From Climacium dendroides (Eukaryota; Streptophyta; Bryopsida; Hypnales; Climaciaceae): a DNA stretch of 64,000 bases. A program made the position numbers and the translations under genes. The notes under the pieces were generated by a model. It did no database searches. It saw only the letters and a list, made by a program, of their open reading frames with translations, and was not told the origin of the DNA. Location: contig CATNNA010000003.1 of assembly GCA_950106755.1 (NCBI GenBank), positions 124,001 to 188,000 of the forward strand, in the 5' to 3' direction. Position 1 is the first letter of the stretch. Each line of letters opens with the position of its first letter. Positions 61,001 through 64,000 of this stretch are shown in pieces.

Positions 61001-64000
61001 GATTTTTAGAGTATTTGTTTTGAAATCCATTTCAAATGTCAAAGACAGTGGAGGAAAGCAATAGGCTGGTTTGTCTTAAAATTAAGTTTTTCCATGAATC
61101 CTAATTATTTTGAACAATTGCAACTTGTGTGTTATGTTTTTGGACATGCTTGCACGTCAAACCGATATAATTTATTGCTTTGGTTTTATTAAATACAGCA
61201 TGATTTCTAGAGTATTTGTTTTGAAATCCATTTCAAATGAAGAAGACAGTGTATGAAAGCAATAGGCTGGTTTGTCTTAAAGTTAAGTTTTTCCATGAAT
61301 GCTAATTATTTTGATCAATTGCAACTTGTGTGTTATGTTTTTGGACATGCTTGCACGTCAAACCGATATAATTTATTGGTTTGCGTTTCATTAAATACAG
61401 CATGATTTTTAGAGTATTTGTTTTGAAATCCATTTCAAATGTCAAAGACAGTGGAGGAAAGCAATAGGCTGGTTTGTCTTAAAATTAAGTTTTTCCATGA
61501 ATCCTAATTATTTTGAACAATTGCAACTTGTGTGTTACGTTTTTGGACATGCTTGCACGTCAAACCGATATAATTTATTGCTTTGGTTTTATTAAATACA
61601 GCATGATTTCTAGAGTATTTGTTTTGAAATCCATTTCAAATGAAGAAGACAGTGTACGAAAGCAATAGGCTGGTTTGTCTTAAAATTAAGTTTTTCCATG
61701 AATCCTAATTATTTTGAACAATTGCAACTTGTGTGTTATGTTTTTGGACATGCTTGCACGTCAAACCGATATAATTTATTGCTTTGGTTTTATTAAATAC
61801 AGCATGATTTCTAGAGTATTTGTTTTGAAATCCATTTCAAATGTCATAGACAGTGTAGGAAAGCAATAGGCTGGTTTGTCTTAAAGTTAAGTTTTTCCAT
61901 GAATTCTAATTATTTTGAACAATTGCAACTTGTGTGTTATGTTTTTGGACATGCTTGCACGTCAAACCGATATAATTTATTGCTTTCGTTTTATTAAATA
62001 CAGCATGATTTCTAGAGTATTTGTTTTGAAATCCATTTCAAATGAAGAAGACAGTGTAGGAAAGCAATAGGCTGGTTTGTCTTAAAGTTAAGTTTTTCCA
62101 TGAATTTTAATTATTTTGATCAATTGCAACTTGTGTGTTATGTTTTTGGACATGCTTGCACGTCAAACCGATATAATTTATTGGTTTGCGTTTCATTAAA
62201 TACAGCATGATTTTTAGAGTATTTGTTTTGAAATCCATTTCAAATGTCAAAGACAGTGTAGGAAAGCAATAGGCTGGTTTGTCTTAAAATTAAGTTTTTC
62301 CATGAATCCTAATTATTTTGAACAATTGCAACTTGTGTGTTATGTTTTTGGACATGCTTGCACGTCAAACCGATATAATTTATTGCTTTGGTTTTATTAA
62401 ATACAGCATGATTTCTAGAGTATTTGTTTTGAAATCCATTTCAAATGAAGAAGACAGTGTAGGAAAGCAATAGGCTGGTTTGTCTTAAAGTTAAGTTTTT
62501 CCATGAATTCTAATTATTTTGATCAATTGCAACTTGTGTGTTATGTTTTTGGACATGCTTGCACGTCAAACCGATATAATTTATTGGTTTGCGTTTCATT
62601 AAATACAGCATGATTTTTAGAGTATTTGTTTTGAAATCCATTTCAAATGTCAAAGACAGTGGAGGAAAGCAATAGGCTGGTTTGTCTTAAAATTAAGTTT
62701 TTCCATGAATCCTAATTATTTTGAACAATTGCAACTTGTGTGTTACGTTTTTGGACATGCTTGCACGTCAAACCGATATAATTTATTGTTTTGGTTTTAT
62801 TAAATACAGCATGATTTCTAGAGTATTTGTTTTGAAATCCATTTCAAATGAAGAAGACAGTGTACGAAAGCAATAGGCTGGTTTGTCTTAAAATTAAGTT
62901 TTTCCATGGATCCTAATTATTTTCAACAATTGCAACTTGTGTGTTATGTTTTTGGACATGCTTGCACGTCAAACCGATATAATTTATTGCTTTGGTTTTA
63001 TTAAATACAGCATGATTTCTAGAGTATTTGTTTTGAAATCCATTTCAAATGTCATAGACAGTGTAGGAAAGCAATAGGCTGGTTTGTCTTAAAGTTAAGT
63101 TTTTCCATGAATTCTAATTATTTTGAACAATTGCAACTTGTGTGTTATGTTTTTGGATATGCTTGCACGTCAAACCGATATAATTTATTGCTTTGGTTTT
63201 ATTAAATACAGCATGATTTCTAGAGTATTTGTTTTGAAATCCATTTCAAATGTCATAGACAGTGTAGGAAAGCAATAGGCTGGGATGTCTTAAAGTTAAG
63301 TTTTTCCATGAATTCTAATTATTTTGATCACTTGCAACTTGTGTGTTATGTTTTTGGACATGCTTGCACGTCAAACCGATATAATTTATTGCTTTGGTTT
63401 TATTAAATACAGCATGATTTCTAGAGTATTTGTTTTGAAATCCATTTCAAATGAAGAAGACAGTGTAGGAAAGCAATAGGCTGGTTTGTCTTAAAATTAA
63501 GTTTTTCCATGAATTCTAATTATTTTGAACAATTGCAACTTGTGTGTTATGTTCTTGGACATGCTTGCACGTCAAACCGATATAATTTATTGGTTTGCGT
63601 TTCATTAAATACAGCATGATTTCTAGAGTATTTGTTTTGAAATCCATTTCAAATGAAGAAGACAGTGTATGAAAGCAATAGGCTGGTTTGTCTTAAAATT
63701 AAGTTTTTCCATGAATCCTAATTATTTTGAACAATTGCAACTTGTGTGTTATGTTTTTGGACATGCTTGCACGTCAAACCGATATAATTTATTGCTTTGG
63801 TTTTATTAAATACAGCATGATTTCTAGAGTATTTGTTTTGAAATCCATTTCAAATGTCATAGACAGTGTAGGAAAGCAATAGGCTGGGATGTCTTAAAGT
63901 TAAGTTTTTCCATGAATTCTAATTATTTTGAACAATTGCAACTTGTGTGTTATGTTTTTGGACATGCTTGCACGTCAAACCGATATAATTTATTGCTTTG
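56818..64000. repeat. Right zone with 6-mer steps and a 4,227-bp copy relation
   Basis: GTGTACG at 56,818 and 58,026, and at 61,652 and 62,860, gives two separate 1,208-bp steps (6 monomers). TGTTCTTGG at 59,323 and 63,550 gives an offset of 4,227 bp (21 monomers). The monomers that follow each agree (GCGTTTC with C128, TATG; C20/GCTTT/TCATAG ending GGGATG; T20/GCTTT) until the window ends. One late 203-bp monomer sits near 59,060-59,270. Private changes include GAATGCTAA (about 61,296), GAATTTTAA (about 62,103), CCATGGATCC (about 62,906, which creates adjacent NcoI and BamHI hexamers) and GGATATGC (about 63,155). Confidence 0.78.
63899..64000 (+). repeat. Final monomer, cut by the window edge
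   Basis: The last copy begins at 63,899 (G at base 1, T20, A34, T55, GCTTTG) and runs 102 bases to the window end. It stops inside the length-variable segment, so there is no sign of the array edge. Confidence 0.95.

Larger units (their letters stand above)
1..64000. repeat. Satellite DNA array, ~202-bp monomer, about 317 copies
   Basis: The same ~202-bp sequence repeats head to tail from the first to the last base. Monomer starts read directly at 1, 203, 405, 608, 810, 1013, 1214, 1416 and so on give steps of 201, 202 or 203 bp. All copies have the same orientation. No unique sequence, mobile element or gene interrupts them. Copies differ mostly by base changes at a limited set of recurring sites; indels are almost confined to one G/T-rich stretch (monomer 97-106). 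Base composition is about 31% GC. Arrays of this length and purity are known from eukaryotic centromeric, pericentromeric and subtelomeric heterochromatin; which of these applies cannot be told from the window. I do not recognise the family. Because the array reaches both window edges, its true length is larger than 64 kb. Confidence 0.98.

Noticed and set aside
1..64000. CRISPR array because of regular direct repeats
   Set aside because: There are no spacers; the whole period is repeated and no cas-like gene is present.
1..64000. Telomeric or G-quadruplex DNA from GGTTTTGGGTTTT
   Set aside because: Only one such motif per monomer and one GGG run; no tandem short telomere units and too few G runs for a quadruplex.
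1..64000. Transposon or LTR origin of the array
   Set aside because: No terminal repeats, target-site duplications, primer-binding site or coding remnants seen; the only repeat is the monomer itself.

Overview
The whole 64 kb window is one uninterrupted tandem array of a single AT-rich satellite DNA family. The monomer is about 202 bp (201, 202 or 203 bp in nearly every copy; monomer 1 is 62 G+C of 202, about 31% GC). Roughly 317 monomers sit head to tail in one orientation, and the last is cut by the window edge. I see no gene, RNA gene, transposon, inversion, CRISPR array or unique sequence. Every reading frame meets a stop within about one monomer. An array this long and pure points to eukaryotic constitutive heterochromatin (centromere, pericentromere, subtelomere, or a heterochromatic sex or B chromosome). 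I do not recognise the family and cannot name the organism; a plant, insect or fish would all fit.

Monomers differ at a small set of linked sites. Using monomer coordinates counted from the first base of the window, the main ones are: 20 C/T (T makes an EcoRI site), 34 A/T (T makes GATC), 55 T/C, 98 G/C, 103 G/C, 108 T/C, 128 C/T (T destroys an XbaI site), 155 C/T, a three-base block 161-163 TCA/AAG, 164 A/T, 172-175 (GTAGG, GGAGG, GTACG, GTATG forms), 191-193 GTT/GGA, and base 1 A/G. Their combinations define monomer types that recur in ordered strings, giving higher-order repeats (HORs) of several sizes.

Layout, tracked by eye from private variants: 1-5.9 kb, older-looking mix with a 14-monomer offset (2,832 bp); 5.9-8.6 kb, 7-monomer tandem pair (1,412 bp); 8.7-11 kb, 6-monomer pair (1,211 bp); 11-14.2 kb, 8-monomer pair (1,619 bp); 14.2-17 kb, mixed transition with many private changes; 17-21 kb, 10-monomer pair (2,015 bp); 20-24.8 kb, four copies of a 6-monomer unit (1,209 bp each); 25.0-25.6 kb, a run of near-identical single monomers; 27.2-29.2 kb, 5-monomer pair (1,007 bp); 30.3-36.8 kb, 16-monomer tandem pair (3,223 bp); 36.8-50.4 kb, alternating 4-monomer cassettes X (806 bp) and Y (805 bp) with long-range copies at 5,441 and 6,247 bp; 50.4-58 kb, Y cassettes (805 bp) and dimers (403 bp); 58-64 kb, mixed, with a copy relation at 4,227 bp.

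The best candidates for function are two conserved dyads in each monomer (78-102 and 141-158) and two CpG sites kept in almost all copies. The pattern fits repeated unequal exchange or local segmental duplication at many scales, with the most recent events in the middle and right parts of the window. No protein-coding or RNA-based 'system' is present; what is unusual is the array architecture itself.
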